From Vicinamibacterales bacterium (GTDB lineage: Bacteria > Acidobacteriota > Vicinamibacteria > Vicinamibacterales > UBA8438), in contig CATQHX010000060.1 of assembly GCA_958296065.1 (NCBI GenBank), forward strand, positions 1-35,232: a stretch of DNA of 35,232 nucleotides. Reading direction: 5' to 3'. This document shows positions 15,104 through 23,497 of this stretch, piece after piece; position 1 is the first letter of the stretch; each line of letters begins with the position of its first letter. A program made the translations under genes and the position numbers. The notes under the pieces are model-generated. The model ran no database searches. It saw only the letters and a program-made list of their open reading frames with translations, and was not told the origin of the DNA.

Positions 15104-15837
15104 AAGCCCAACGACGCGGCAACTCGCCCGCCGCCGGGAAGCGGGGTCAGAGCCAAGTTGCGGGACCGTGGCCAGATCAGGCCGAGCAGCGCTCCGGCGG
15201 CGGCCAGGGCGGCTCCTCCATAGCGCATTGCCTTCCGGTCTCTGAACGTCTCCCTGACGTACGAAGCCGCGGTGAACTCTCCCTCGTAGATCACGAGGCC
15301 GTTGGCGTCCATGATGCGGATCAGGTCGTTCCTTCCGTCCGCAAAGCCCTGTTCGTGGCCGGCCGCGAGTCCCTCGTAGCGGCCGACGTCGTAGCCGTCG
15401 GTGAAGCCGAAGACGTATTGCTCCGCGAGATCCTCCGCTTCGATGACGCAACGGGGCGAGGAAGTCGGGCAGGCGTAGCCGGTTCCGAACGCCTCTCCTC
15501 GTCGGGGCACGACCTGGTAGCTGTGGCCGGGATAGTCGCCCACCCCCAGGTACATGCCGAGGTCGACGCGCGGCGGCATGTTTCCGGCTGGGAACCGGGA
15601 GGGGACGTACTCGGGATTGCCGGCGAGCACCAAGCTGATCCCGGCGCCCATGAGCACGACCGCGGTGGCGACCTTCGCGGTCGAACGGCTGCCCCCGCCG
15701 GCGGCCGGCCGAAGCTGGATGGCAGCCGCGAGCCGCTCGGCGGTGCCACGGATGTCGCGATCCTCTCCCGTCGTAGGCGCCGGCATTGCCAGCAGCATCA
15801 CCAATCCCGCTGCGATGATTGTGCGCATGATTCTCAA
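15100..15837 (-). CDS. Exported membrane protein of the dehydrogenase locus, unknown function
   Basis: The protein has 245 residues. A signal peptide or first membrane helix (MRTIIAAGLVMLLAMPAPTT) is followed by a helix near 54-73 (KVATAVVLMGAGISLVLAG). The middle part is rich in Gly and Tyr, with two cysteines (ACPTSSPRCVIEAED). A GYDVGRYEGLAAGHEQGFAD region comes next, then a last hydrophobic segment (RYGGAALAAAGALLGLIWP) and the end GGGRVAASLGF. It lies 33 bp after the PQQ-dehydrogenase on the same strand, so the two are probably cotranscribed, and the pair is duplicated in decayed form at 3773-4395. A role beside the dehydrogenase (assembly or electron transfer) is only a guess. Its stop codon is completed by the IS630 end. 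Confidence 0.75.
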   Translation of the reverse strand: MRIMRTIIAAGLVMLLAMPAPTTGEDRDIRGTAERLAAAIQLRPAAGGGSRSTAKVATAVVLMGAGISLVLAGNPEYVPSRFPAGNMPPRVDLGMYLGVGDYPGHSYQVVPRRGEAFGTGYACPTSSPRCVIEAEDLAEQYVFGFTDGYDVGRYEGLAAGHEQGFADGRNDLIRIMDANGLVIYEGEFTAASYVRETFRDRKAMRYGGAALAAAGALLGLIWPRSRNLALTPLPGGGRVAASLGF

Positions 15838-15870
15838 GCCTCGAAGACGCTCGCCCAGGCTGGATCTCCG

Positions 15871-17667
15871 TCAGCACTGGCAATCGATCGCGAACGCCAC
15901 AACGAGGTTGCCGGCGTCGAGGAACTCGGATCGCGCGTGGAGCTGCACGGCTACGTACTGCACTCCAAGGACGGCATAGGACACCGGAATCCCGGTCGGC
16001 TGGCGCCGTTCCGCGCGGTACCGCCAGAGCGGTTCGCCGGAGAGGGCATCGAAGGCCTGCAACACGCCCCCGCTCTCGGCGAAGACCAGTTTGCCGCCGG
16101 TCGCCAGCAGGGAACCGGCGGGATTCGGGAACTCCCGTGTCCAGACCCGGGTTCCGGAATCGAGGTCCCAGGCCTGCAACTCGCCGATGTTGTCCGCGCC
16201 GTCCCGTCTGAACGATTCGATGCGCGCGCCCGTGAACGGATGACCGGCGCGGTACTCGACGGCCCGGCCCTCCATGATCGTGCAGTAGTTGTTGACGGCG
16301 GGAACGTAGAGCAGGCCGGTCTGGGGACTGAACGCCTCCGGTCGCCAGTTCCGGGCTCCTCGCATGGCGGGGCAGAACTCGACGCTTTCGCCGATGCGGG
16401 GCACCCGCGCGGCATCGTACGCCGGCCGGCCGCTGACGGGATCCAGGCTGGTGAACACGTCCTGGTGGACGAAGGGCTGCGCCTCCAGGAACCGCATGTC
16501 TCCACCGCTGCGATCGAGCAGCCAGAGGTATCCGTTCCGTCCCGGATGCACGAGACCCTTGATCGTTCGCCCGCCTCGTTCGACGTCCACGAGGAGGGGA
16601 GCATTGGCCTCGTCCCAGTCCCACGAGCCGTTCCAGTGGTACTGATAGTGACTTCGCAGCTCGCCGGTGTCGGCGTCGAGCGCGAGGGTCGAGTTCGTGT
16701 AGAGGTTGTCACCGGGGCGCGCGTTCCCGAGCCAGGGACCTCCGTTGCCAACTCCCCAGTAGGTGAGGTTAAGCGCCGGATCGTAGTGGCCGGTCACCCA
16801 GACCGATCCACCGCCCGTGCGCCACGACTCGCCCGTCCACGTCGTGCTCCCGGGTTCGCCCGGGGCTGGAATGGTGTGCCGTTTCCAGACCTCGTCGCCG
16901 GTCCTCGCGTCGAGCGCCGTCACGAACCCCCGGATGCCGTACTCGCCACCGGAGGTGCCCACGATGATCTTGCCGTTCACCGCCAGCGGCGCCAAGGTGA
17001 TGTAGTAGTTGCGCCGGTAGTCGGCGATGCGGCGGTTCCAGACGACCTTGCCCGTGGTCGCCTCGAGCGCCATCACGCGCGCGTCGAGCGTGCCGACGTA
17101 GACCATGTCGTCGTACAGGGCGACGCCGCGGTTGGTCGCATGGGGACGCCGCACGTCGGACGGCAGGGGATGCACGTAGCGCCAGCGCAGGGCGCCGGTC
17201 GTCGCCTGCAGGGCGATCACCTGCTCGGCGCTCGTCACGAACATCGTGTTGCCGTTGACGATGGGCGGCCCCTGAGGCTGCCCGTCGTCCGCATGGGTGC
17301 GAAACGTCCACGCCGGCGCCAGATCCACGACGTTGGATGTATCGATCTGGTCCAGCGGGCTAAATCCCCACCCGTCGTAGGTCCGCCGGTACATCAGCCA
17401 GTTCTCGGGTTTGGGTTCGCGCAACCGTGCGTCGGTCACCGGCGCATAGTGGAGGAGGACGCCCGGCTCGGCCGGCGGCAGTTCCTGTCCGGGAATCACG
17501 CCCGCCGCGGCCAGGGCGAAACCACCCGCGAGGCCCGCCACGATCGCTAGATGCGCGATCCGGCCGGCAGGTGTCGGCGCACGGCGCACGGCGCACGGCG
17601 CACCGCAGATCGCTGGCAGACGATTGTGGAGAAGAGCCTTCGACTCTCTCTCCGCTGGGGCTGGCAT
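15871..17667 (-). CDS. PQQ-dependent (quinoprotein) dehydrogenase, periplasmic
   Basis: The protein has 598 residues, the usual size of a quinoprotein alcohol dehydrogenase without a cytochrome domain. A hydrophobic helix (HLAIVAGLAGGFALAAAGV, about 37-55) serves as signal or anchor. The eight-bladed propeller follows, with NWLMYRRTYDGWGFSPLDQI, several blade motifs of the type ALYDDMVYVGTLDARVMALE, VGNGGPWLGNARPGDNLYT and SWDWDEANAPLLVDV (a site rich in catalytic-type Asp residues). It ends AFAIDCQC. Such enzymes oxidise alcohols or aldoses and pass electrons to cytochrome c or quinone. The substrate cannot be predicted. The ATG at 17667 has a good Shine-Dalgarno site (GAGGAGGG). A heptanucleotide repeat lies in the 5' coding part. 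Confidence 0.9.
   Translation of the reverse strand: MPAPAERESKALLHNRLPAICGAPCAVRRAPTPAGRIAHLAIVAGLAGGFALAAAGVIPGQELPPAEPGVLLHYAPVTDARLREPKPENWLMYRRTYDGWGFSPLDQIDTSNVVDLAPAWTFRTHADDGQPQGPPIVNGNTMFVTSAEQVIALQATTGALRWRYVHPLPSDVRRPHATNRGVALYDDMVYVGTLDARVMALEATTGKVVWNRRIADYRRNYYITLAPLAVNGKIIVGTSGGEYGIRGFVTALDARTGDEVWKRHTIPAPGEPGSTTWTGESWRTGGGSVWVTGHYDPALNLTYWGVGNGGPWLGNARPGDNLYTNSTLALDADTGELRSHYQYHWNGSWDWDEANAPLLVDVERGGRTIKGLVHPGRNGYLWLLDRSGGDMRFLEAQPFVHQDVFTSLDPVSGRPAYDAARVPRIGESVEFCPAMRGARNWRPEAFSPQTGLLYVPAVNNYCTIMEGRAVEYRAGHPFTGARIESFRRDGADNIGELQAWDLDSGTRVWTREFPNPAGSLLATGGKLVFAESGGVLQAFDALSGEPLWRYRAERRQPTGIPVSYAVLGVQYVAVQLHARSEFLDAGNLVVAFAIDCQC
17575..17602 (-). repeat. Four copies of the heptanucleotide CGGCGCA inside the dehydrogenase gene
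   Basis: Perfect tandem copies (17575-17581, 17582-17588, 17589-17595, 17596-17602) encode part of residues 22-31, before the membrane helix. Seven is not a multiple of three, so gain or loss of one unit would shift the frame unless translation starts downstream, for example at a GTG in the repeat. Confidence 0.85.
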
Positions 17668-17845
17668 TCTGGATGCCCTCCTCGGTGCGGTTTGCTGCCC
17701 GAGGGTCCAAGCTCAAGCAACGGCTGACCTTGGCGGTGGGCCATTTCCCGCCGCGTCGTTCTCAGTCTACAACCTTCGGGCGAGGGGTTGTCCCGTTCGC
17801 TGTTGAACTTTGCGAGTGGCGGACTCCCTGTTTCCTCCGCCAATG

Positions 17846-18880
17846 TTACGCCACTTCAGCAACTACGTCGTCGGGCGGGGCCAGCGCGTCGATGGCGCCC
17901 ACCAGGTACTGCAGGTCGCGGTAGCCCCGGACCCGCCGGAAGCGCGGTTCCGCCTCCACCAGCGCGCTCGCCACCCAGCGTTGAATCATCTGACCGCCCC
18001 GCCACCGCTTGACGTTGCGTGTGTAGCGCTCGACGCTGCCGTTGAGGTTCTCGATGATGTTCGTCGTGCGCAGCGTACGCTGCAACGCCCCCGTCAGGCC
18101 GAGGCGCTGCACGGTCAGCGTCTCCTCGAGCCCCTCCCGAATGGACGCTGCGGCGCCGGGATGGTCGCCTTCCAGAGACCCGGCCAGCCGCCCCAGCACC
18201 CGCGCCGCGCGGTCCCGCCGAATCGAGATCCCACGCATCCCGCAACGCCTTGCTGACAGACGCGTGCAGCCGCTCGGGAAGATGGCCGAGCACGTTCCTG
18301 CACTTGCACCGATGGCAACGTTGCACCACGCCCCGAGAACCGAACACGTCGGTGATGGCCCGGCGCAGCCCCGCCGCACCATCGACGACGAACAGCAACG
18401 TCCGGTCGGTCGGCAGTCCGCGCGTCACCAGGTCGCTGAGCAGACCGGTCGTGACGGCAGCCGTCTCGGTGGCGCCTTCGCGCAGGCCCAGCACGTGTTT
18501 CCGGCCTTGGGTGTCGATGCCCAACGCGATCACCATGCAATGGTCCCGGAACACCTTGCCGTCGATGCAGACCACCCGCAAGTCCAGCTCGCCCAACGGC
18601 CGGGAGAGAAACGCATGCAGGCGCTTGGTCGACAGCGCCACGAACCGCCGCGACACCGCGCTGCTCGACGTCGCCCGCTCGTTCACCTCGGTCGGTACCG
18701 GGTCCAACGTGCCCGCGTAACGGCGCGTCGACACCCCAGCGGCGACCGCGGCCAGCGTGTGCTCCTCCAGCGGGTCGGTCGATGCCGCCCACTGGAAGCT
18801 CGCCAGCGGGACTTCACCCTCGGCGCTGCGTAGGCGCACGCGCGGCACCTCGACCTGCCGGCCGCCGAGCGTCTTGCGCC
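17846..18880 (-). pseudogene. IS256-family (mutator) transposase, truncated and frameshifted
   Basis: The N-terminal part begins near KTLGGRQVEVPRVRLRSAEG. It holds the first acidic site CIDGKVFRDHCMVIALGIDT, the second FVVDGAAGLRRAITDVFG, and the RCHRCKCRNVLGHLPERLHA motif. After about 18222 the frame changes and continues RAARVLGRLAGSLEGDHPGA, TLRTTNIIENLNGSVERYTR and NVKRWRGGQMIQRWVASALV. One extra G in GGCGGGACC explains the shift. About 100 N-terminal residues are missing. No terminal inverted repeats were identified. It is a dead copy between the dehydrogenase and a secreted-protein relic. Confidence 0.87.
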
Positions 18881-18971
18881 TCCGGTCAGGAATGCGAAGA
18901 CGGAGGAGGAATCGGCTCATCCACCCGACTGAGCCATACGCGGCCGACGCACTCCATGGCGAGAGGTCCCC

Positions 18972-19312
18972 ATGCGAATCACCACGGCCGTCGCCCTCGC
19001 CCCGGCGCTGCCCAGGTTGGTTGCCGCCCTCCGCCTCAGGGCAGCGGTCGCATTCACGATCATCCTGCTGGCGGCCTCGCCCGCCGTGTCGCAGATGGAG
19101 CCCGGCCGGGAGCTTGAGCTTGGCGGTGGCTGGATGCAGTTCAAACCCGCTGGACATCGGGGACATCGGCATCGGCCTCCCGTTCGGCCAGAGCGTCGAC
19201 TTGGCGTGGACGACGTGGCGGAACGAGCGCACGGGCATAGCCATAGGCGTCTGGGTCGCGACGCTTCGAGGTGGAGGAATCAGTGTTGGCGGTCGTGGAA
19301 AACGCGTTGTAT
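18972..19312 (+). pseudogene. Truncated secreted-protein gene, related to the gene at 20049
   Basis: It begins MRITTAVALAPALPRLVAAL and contains a signal-peptide core (AVAFTIILLAASPAVSQ). The sequence RELELGGGWMQF matches SELEAGAGWYQW of the 20049 protein. An extra A in TTCAAACCC shifts the frame. The continuation NPLDIGDIGIGLPFGQSVDL, then AWTTWRNERTGIAIGVWVAT, aligns with NPFGVSDFIVFPSAPS...MVWRTARHGYATGISAV. The similarity stops at the 44-bp palindrome (19297-19340), where the gene is cut off. It is non-functional. Confidence 0.65.
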
Positions 19313-19340
19313 GACCAGCTGGTCATACAACGCGCTTTCC
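19297..19340. repeat. 44-bp near-perfect palindrome without a loop
   Basis: Two 22-bp arms (19297-19318 and 19319-19340) differ at one position. The centre is TTGTATGACCAGCTGGTCAT. With gaps, the symmetry extends to GGTCG...CGACC at 19291-19347. It lies exactly where the secreted-protein relic loses similarity. It could be joined ends of a transposable element, a fold-back, or a dimeric operator. Confidence 0.85.
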
Positions 19341-19659
19341 GGCGACCGTTGATAATTGTCACGGAAAGGCCGGCAGGGGGTCGCCGACGCGCCCACTGCC
19401 GAACGCGTCGTTGTCCTGTGCGCGGCCGAAGGCCCTCTGTGGGAGGGTGGCAGCACGGGCCGTCCCGTGTAGTCCGAGGCAATCCGCGCGCCAATTGCAT
19501 CCGGAATGAGGCACGAACATGCCCGCGCCGAGGTCGGCCGTCAAGAATTTACGGGCTTGACGCCAACATGCGTGGCTTCCGCACCGAACTCTACGGTAGA
19601 CGTATCGGCGCCGCGCGGCAGAGGACTCCACGGACGAGGCGTTCATCCTGGCCCGACGC
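19341..19659. other. Intergenic stretch, nothing supported
   Basis: No frame resembles a known family. A fragment of coding-like sequence begins after 19640. Confidence 0.4.
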
Positions 19660-19829
19660 CTATGGAGGCCGTGCACTTCACCGAGCTCCGCATGCGGTTT
19701 GACGAGCTGCGGTCGCGGTATCGCCTGCCGACACTCCGCTGGACCGATCCCGAGCCTCACCCCCCAAAGGTCAACCCGATCATACGCGTCCATCTTACGG
19801 AGCTGCGGCCGGCCATCGTCGAGGCGTAG
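19660..19829 (+). pseudogene. Fragment with two HFTELR-type repeats
   Basis: The frame reads PTPMEAVHFTELRMRFDELR, then SRYRLPTLRWTDPEPHPPKV and NPIIRVHLTELRPAIVEA. Two similar units (VHFTELR and VHLTELR, separated by a WTDP segment) resemble a repeat module found at the ends of large secreted acidobacterial proteins, as I recall it. No start codon or parent domain is nearby, so this is a remnant. Confidence 0.5.
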
Positions 19830-20048
19830 GTTGCAGCGGGGCGGCCATCGCCGAGTTGCACGGACCTGCAGGTGACTGCGGACGTGACGGTGATCAGGGC
19901 AGCGCACATCACGAGTCTTCGGGTTGCGGTTCGTGAACTGGAGGGGGTGCAGTGAGGAACGGACCGAAGCGGATCAACAGGATCTCCCCTGGGTGAATCG
20001 GAGCCCGTTTCCCTCTGTTCTGCGCATTCCTTCTCAGAGGAGGGACCG

Positions 20049-20648
20049 ATGCTTAAGCGAATCGCGATCGTCGTCCTGGCACTCGCCACACCCGTCGCGG
20101 CGCAAGAGGAACAGCGGGCACGTGTCTCCGAGCTCGAGGCTGGCGCGGGCTGGTATCAGTGGAATCCGTTTGGCGTCAGCGACTTCATCGTCTTCCCTTC
20201 CGCACCGAGCGCCACCATCTCGCGCATGGTATGGCGCACCGCGCGGCACGGGTACGCGACCGGCATCTCGGCGGTTCTCGGCAAGGTCGATCCGCGTGAG
20301 GGCAACGAAGTGCAGGAGCGGGCGTTCCCGATCTATGCCCACGTCTCGTACCGCTGGCGATGGTTCCTGAAAGACCCGGAGAACAGCATCCACTTCGGCG
20401 TCGGCATCGGACCGGGGGTTTTTCGACGGACGGACCGGGTACGCGCCTGGGACACCGAGCGCGGGACGCGGCACTACCCCAACGAGACGAAGACCCGCTG
20501 GCGCCTCGCGGTGCACTATCACACGGAGCTGTTCTTCACGACGCGCCTGCAGGAGAACGTCGACCTGCGGGCCGGGATCCGCTGGCTGCCGCTGCTGTAC
20601 CTGCCGCTGGCGGCCGAGCCGATGGTGATGGGTGTGTGGCGGTTCTGA
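20049..20648 (+). CDS. Secreted or outer-membrane-associated protein, unknown function
   Basis: The protein has 199 residues. The signal peptide MLKRIAIVVLALATPVAAQE has an AQE-type cleavage site. The mature part has alternating beta-type stretches (FPIYAHVSYRWRWFLK, IHFGVGIGPGVFRRTD, LRAGIRWLPLLYLPLAAEPM) and ends GVWRF with a terminal Phe, which suggests a small beta-barrel. A strong Shine-Dalgarno site (AGAGGAGGGA) precedes the ATG. A decayed paralogue lies 1.1 kb upstream (18972-19312). No named family is recognised. Confidence 0.75.
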   Translation: MLKRIAIVVLALATPVAAQEEQRARVSELEAGAGWYQWNPFGVSDFIVFPSAPSATISRMVWRTARHGYATGISAVLGKVDPREGNEVQERAFPIYAHVSYRWRWFLKDPENSIHFGVGIGPGVFRRTDRVRAWDTERGTRHYPNETKTRWRLAVHYHTELFFTTRLQENVDLRAGIRWLPLLYLPLAAEPMVMGVWRF

Positions 20649-20876
20649 ACTCCACCTGAACTGGACGAGGCCGCGCCGGTGCGGGGTAGAAGTGGGCGGG
20701 GACGGCTGCCGCCGATGGGCTAAGTCACCCACGGCCGCGAGTTGATCCGCCCAGGGTTTCGGCCTGCACCGCCGAGGCGCCACCTCGTCGGGCGCGGTGG
20801 GTGCCGCGTAGTTGCCGGCTGTCCGGAGACCAAAGCAATCGGCCGCTCCGGGGACGGCAGGAGGGAATCGGCTCTG

Positions 20877-21188
20877 ATGGCCGCAGGTGAAGCACACCGA
20901 ATCGCAGGCGTCTTGCTCCTGGCGGCCCCGCTGCTCGGTCTCCCGGCACACGCGCAGATGACCTGCGACCCATGCAAGGTCGTCGTGGTTTTCGATGGGC
21001 GTGGGAGCTCAATGCGCTGCTGCGGGAGAGCGTCGAGGAAGGAGATCGCGGCGCTGGCCGCTCCGCGGCACACGGTCGTCTTTCTTCCCGACGCGCAGCG
21101 CGTGGCCGACTGGACGCTCGATGGAGCGCAGATGGCGGTCGAAGCACTCCTGGCGGAGCCAGAGGTGGACATCGGTGTTTCTTCTTGA
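20877..21188 (+). pseudogene. 5' fragment of a periplasmic binding-like protein
   Basis: It begins MAAGEAHRIAGVLLLAAPLL and GLPAHAQ (signal peptide), then TCDPCKVVVVFDG. The next good segment (WELNALLRESVEE) is in a second frame. The first frame returns with EIAALAAPRHTVVFLPDAQR and VADWTLDGAQMAVEALLAEP, ending within EVDI. The order of strand and helix resembles ABC-type substrate-binding proteins, but this identification is weak. The gene is cut off where a Tn3-type transposase fragment begins. Confidence 0.5.
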
Positions 21189-21242
21189 CGGAATTGTGCC
21201 GGCCTCCGACTACGATGTCTCCCGCCCCGTCTGACTCGCGAC

Positions 21243-21545
21243 GCCAGCTTTTTTGAGGCCGACCGGCGCGAGATCGCCTGGCGGCAGGGCCCCGACAATC
21301 AACTGGGTTCGCGTACCAGGTCGCCTTCGTGCGCGTGCTTCGACAGATTTCCCCGACAGACGCCCTTGGAGATCGACGGAGAGATCCTGTCGTTCGCCCC
21401 CCTGCAACTGCGAACAGACGGCGAGACGATCCACAGGTCTGTCGGACTGGCCTTGATACGGTGCGAGCACCTGCGTCTGTGCGCTTTCGATGCCGCCGCC
21501 GGCGAACGGCTGGCGCGGTTCCTGGAAGACAAGCGCTGCAGCTTG
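21243..21545 (+). pseudogene. N-terminal fragment of a Tn3-family transposase (DUF4158 region)
   Basis: Three frame pieces read SFFEADRREIAWRQGPDNQL, then FAYQVAFVRVLRQ, then LEIDGEILSFAPLQLRTDGE and LRLCAFDAAAGERLARFLED. This follows the order of the Tn3 transposase N-terminal domain: an RRxExxxRRGxxNxLGFAxQL-like motif, an FP..PLE linker, and the LGLRxFDxxAxERLxxFL motif. At least two single-base deletions break the frame, and the catalytic DDE part is absent. It is a relic. Confidence 0.65.
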
Positions 21546-21625
21546 AGCGAACCTCCTCGCTGCCGACGCGGGCGCGCGCCCGGCTCCGCGACGAAGCCCG
21601 CTCGCCGGACGCGCCGGCCAGCACT

Positions 21626-22375
21626 TCACTCCGCACGCAGCACGCGCATCGAATCGACTCGCATCGCCGTCCGCGCCGGGCAGCATTGGCGGCGAGGGCC
21701 ACCGCGAGCACCGCGACCGACGCGCCGGCCAGGACCATCGCGTCGGTCGCCGCAACCTCGTAAAGGGCGCTCGCCATCGTGCGCGCGAGCAGCAGGGCGC
21801 CGATCAGGCCCCACGAGGACGCCCGTGGCCCCGACACGCGCGGTCTCGAGCGCCGCCGAGCGGAAGACCGCCACCGGGCGCGCCCCGACCGCGATCCGGA
21901 CCGCGAACTCGCGCGTCCGCCGCGCGACGAGGTACGACGTGACGCCGTGGACGCCGATGGCCGACAGCGCCAAGGCGAGGGCGGCGAACAACCAGACCAG
22001 CAGCGCGTTGAGTCGCGCCAGGGCCACGATGTCCGAGAGGATGGCGTCCATCGTCTTGAGGGTCGTAGACGCCGAGGTCGCCGTCCACGGTCCGGATCTC
22101 GCCCCGGACGGCGTTCGCGACGCCGGTCGCGGACTCCTGCGGGCTCACGATCAAGCTCATCAAGCGGGAAGGGTTCTGGCCCTGCGAGAGATAGATGACC
22201 GGCACGACCGGCTCCTCGACCTGATGCTCGCGGAAGTCGCGCACGACCCCCACCACCGTGAACCAGTCGGCCCCTTCCTCGGGGATTGCCGGCCGACCGG
22301 CTCCGCCCCGGGCCAGTACCGCGCCGCCGCCGCCTCGTTGACGACGGTGACGGCGGCGCCGTCGGGCCGGTCTCT
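21626..22375 (-). pseudogene. C-terminal part of an ADOP/MacB-type ABC permease
   Basis: Frame pieces in order on the minus strand are: AAVTVVNEAAAARYWPGAEP; DWFTVVGVVRDFREHQVEEP and VVPVIYLSQGQNPSRLMSLI; TMDAILSDIVALARLNALLV, WLFAALALALSAIGVHGVTS and YLVARRTREFAVRIAVGARP; LIGALLLARTMASALYEVAA; and the end RVDSMRVLRAE. This is the second half of an acidobacterial duplicated orphan permease (MacB periplasmic domain plus FtsX helices). At least four frameshifts occur in 0.75 kb. The 5' end is lost next to a palindromic repeat at 22418. It is useful as a lineage marker. Confidence 0.85.
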
Positions 22376-22417
22376 ATTTCAGGACAATCACACTTCAGAA
22401 TCCGCGTGTGCTCCCCG

Positions 22418-22483
22418 ACGTCAAGGCTCGGCTGCGCCGACCCGCTGCGCGGGCTATCGGCCTTGACGCCGGCTCCGCGCGCG
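22418..22483. repeat. Dispersed GTCAAGG...CCTTGAC palindromic repeat, copy 2
   Basis: It begins GACGTCAAGGC and ends GGCCTTGACGCCGGCTCCGC, with inner stem CCCGCTGCGCGGG. It matches copy 1 (12898-12975) in both arms and in the CGCGTG..TGCTC.CCG sequence just before. It marks the truncated 5' end of the ADOP relic. Confidence 0.65.
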
Positions 22484-22558
22484 CTCACAACGGGCATTTG
22501 TTCGACAATGCTGGAATCACGACCCGCCCCAACGCCCACAGACGACGCGTCCGCCGTC

Positions 22559-23356
22559 TCAGAACCGGTAGCTCACCCGCGAGGTCACCTGAGCGGTGTC
22601 GAAGGCGTCGTAGCTGCGCAGGATCCGCAGCCAGCGGACATCCACGCCGACCCCGAGTCCGCGCCACAACCGCACATCGACGCCCCCGCCCAATACGAGG
22701 CTCAGGCCCAGCTCGGAATACTCACCCGGCGACGGGAAGATGGAAGTGTCGAAGAACTGCACCGTGTTGATGCCATCCGACGCGTGCTCGACCGGTTCGG
22801 TACCCAGCGGGTCCAATGGGATCCAGGGAATCGGATCGACGACGATGCTGAAGCGTTCCGTGACACGCCCCACCCCGCCGCCGCCGGTCAGATACGGGAA
22901 GAGCCGGCCATTCGCAACCGGAAACTCGACCGTGAATTTCGTCAGGAACGTCGTCACGTCCCGCCGCTGGTCCTCGATCCGAACGGATGGGAACCAGGGG
23001 TCGAATCCAAGCGGGAACGCCGGAATGTCCCCGATCGCCGGATCCGCTGCGGCGAACGTGCCAGCGACAGAAATACCGCCGTACCCGTGCGTGGGCGTTC
23101 CCGCTGCATCGCCCGACAGGTACGTCAGTTCCACATCCAGGCCAAGATGCCGCGTCACCCTGATACCAGCGCCAACGCCGGTCGCGACGAATGTGCCGTC
23201 GCCGAACCCGCCGCCCACCAGACCGTAAACCAGTCCCCCGGCATCAAGGCTCTGTTGCGCCGCTGCCGGCGCCGCGACCAGCGCCAGCATGACGACTGCC
23301 GCGAACGCGGCCCGCCGCATCCGAGAAACCAGCATGGCCGCAGATTCGGCGTTCAT
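22559..23356 (-). CDS. Outer-membrane beta-barrel protein
   Basis: The protein has 265 residues. The N-terminus MNAESAAMLVSRMRRAAFAA continues VVMLALVAAPAAAQQS (signal peptide with AQQ cleavage). The mature part alternates hydrophobic and polar residues in Gly-rich strands (GGLVYGLVGGGFGDGTFVAT, RHLGLDVELTYLSG, LSLVLGGGVDVRLWRGLGVG) and ends QVTSRVSYRF, with the terminal aromatic residue needed for barrel insertion. It is likely an 8-strand, opacity/OmpA-like porin-type protein. The start at 23356 is supported by AGAGGAG shortly upstream. The longer frame to 23416 is less likely. It is intact and stands alone. Confidence 0.85.
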   Translation of the reverse strand: MNAESAAMLVSRMRRAAFAAVVMLALVAAPAAAQQSLDAGGLVYGLVGGGFGDGTFVATGVGAGIRVTRHLGLDVELTYLSGDAAGTPTHGYGGISVAGTFAAADPAIGDIPAFPLGFDPWFPSVRIEDQRRDVTTFLTKFTVEFPVANGRLFPYLTGGGGVGRVTERFSIVVDPIPWIPLDPLGTEPVEHASDGINTVQFFDTSIFPSPGEYSELGLSLVLGGGVDVRLWRGLGVGVDVRWLRILRSYDAFDTAQVTSRVSYRF

Positions 23357-23497
23357 GGCGTCTCCTCTGGATTCAGAGCCGGCGAAGTCTGCGACCCACG
23401 GGCCATTATCGCCCATCTCGTCGGCACAGACCGCGACCGCCGTAACGCCTGCCGTGAGGCATGAGGATGCCGCGAGCTTGGCGAGCGGGTGGACCCG

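Noticed and set aside
14282..17550. Frames of 780 and 1003 codons across the IS630 and dehydrogenase genes
   Set aside because: They are out-of-frame or antisense to the clear transposase and quinoprotein genes. Composition is typical of GC-rich shadows.
22286..23464. 392-codon plus-strand frame over the barrel gene
   Set aside because: It is antisense to the outer-membrane protein, which has signal peptide, strands, terminal Phe and Shine-Dalgarno site.
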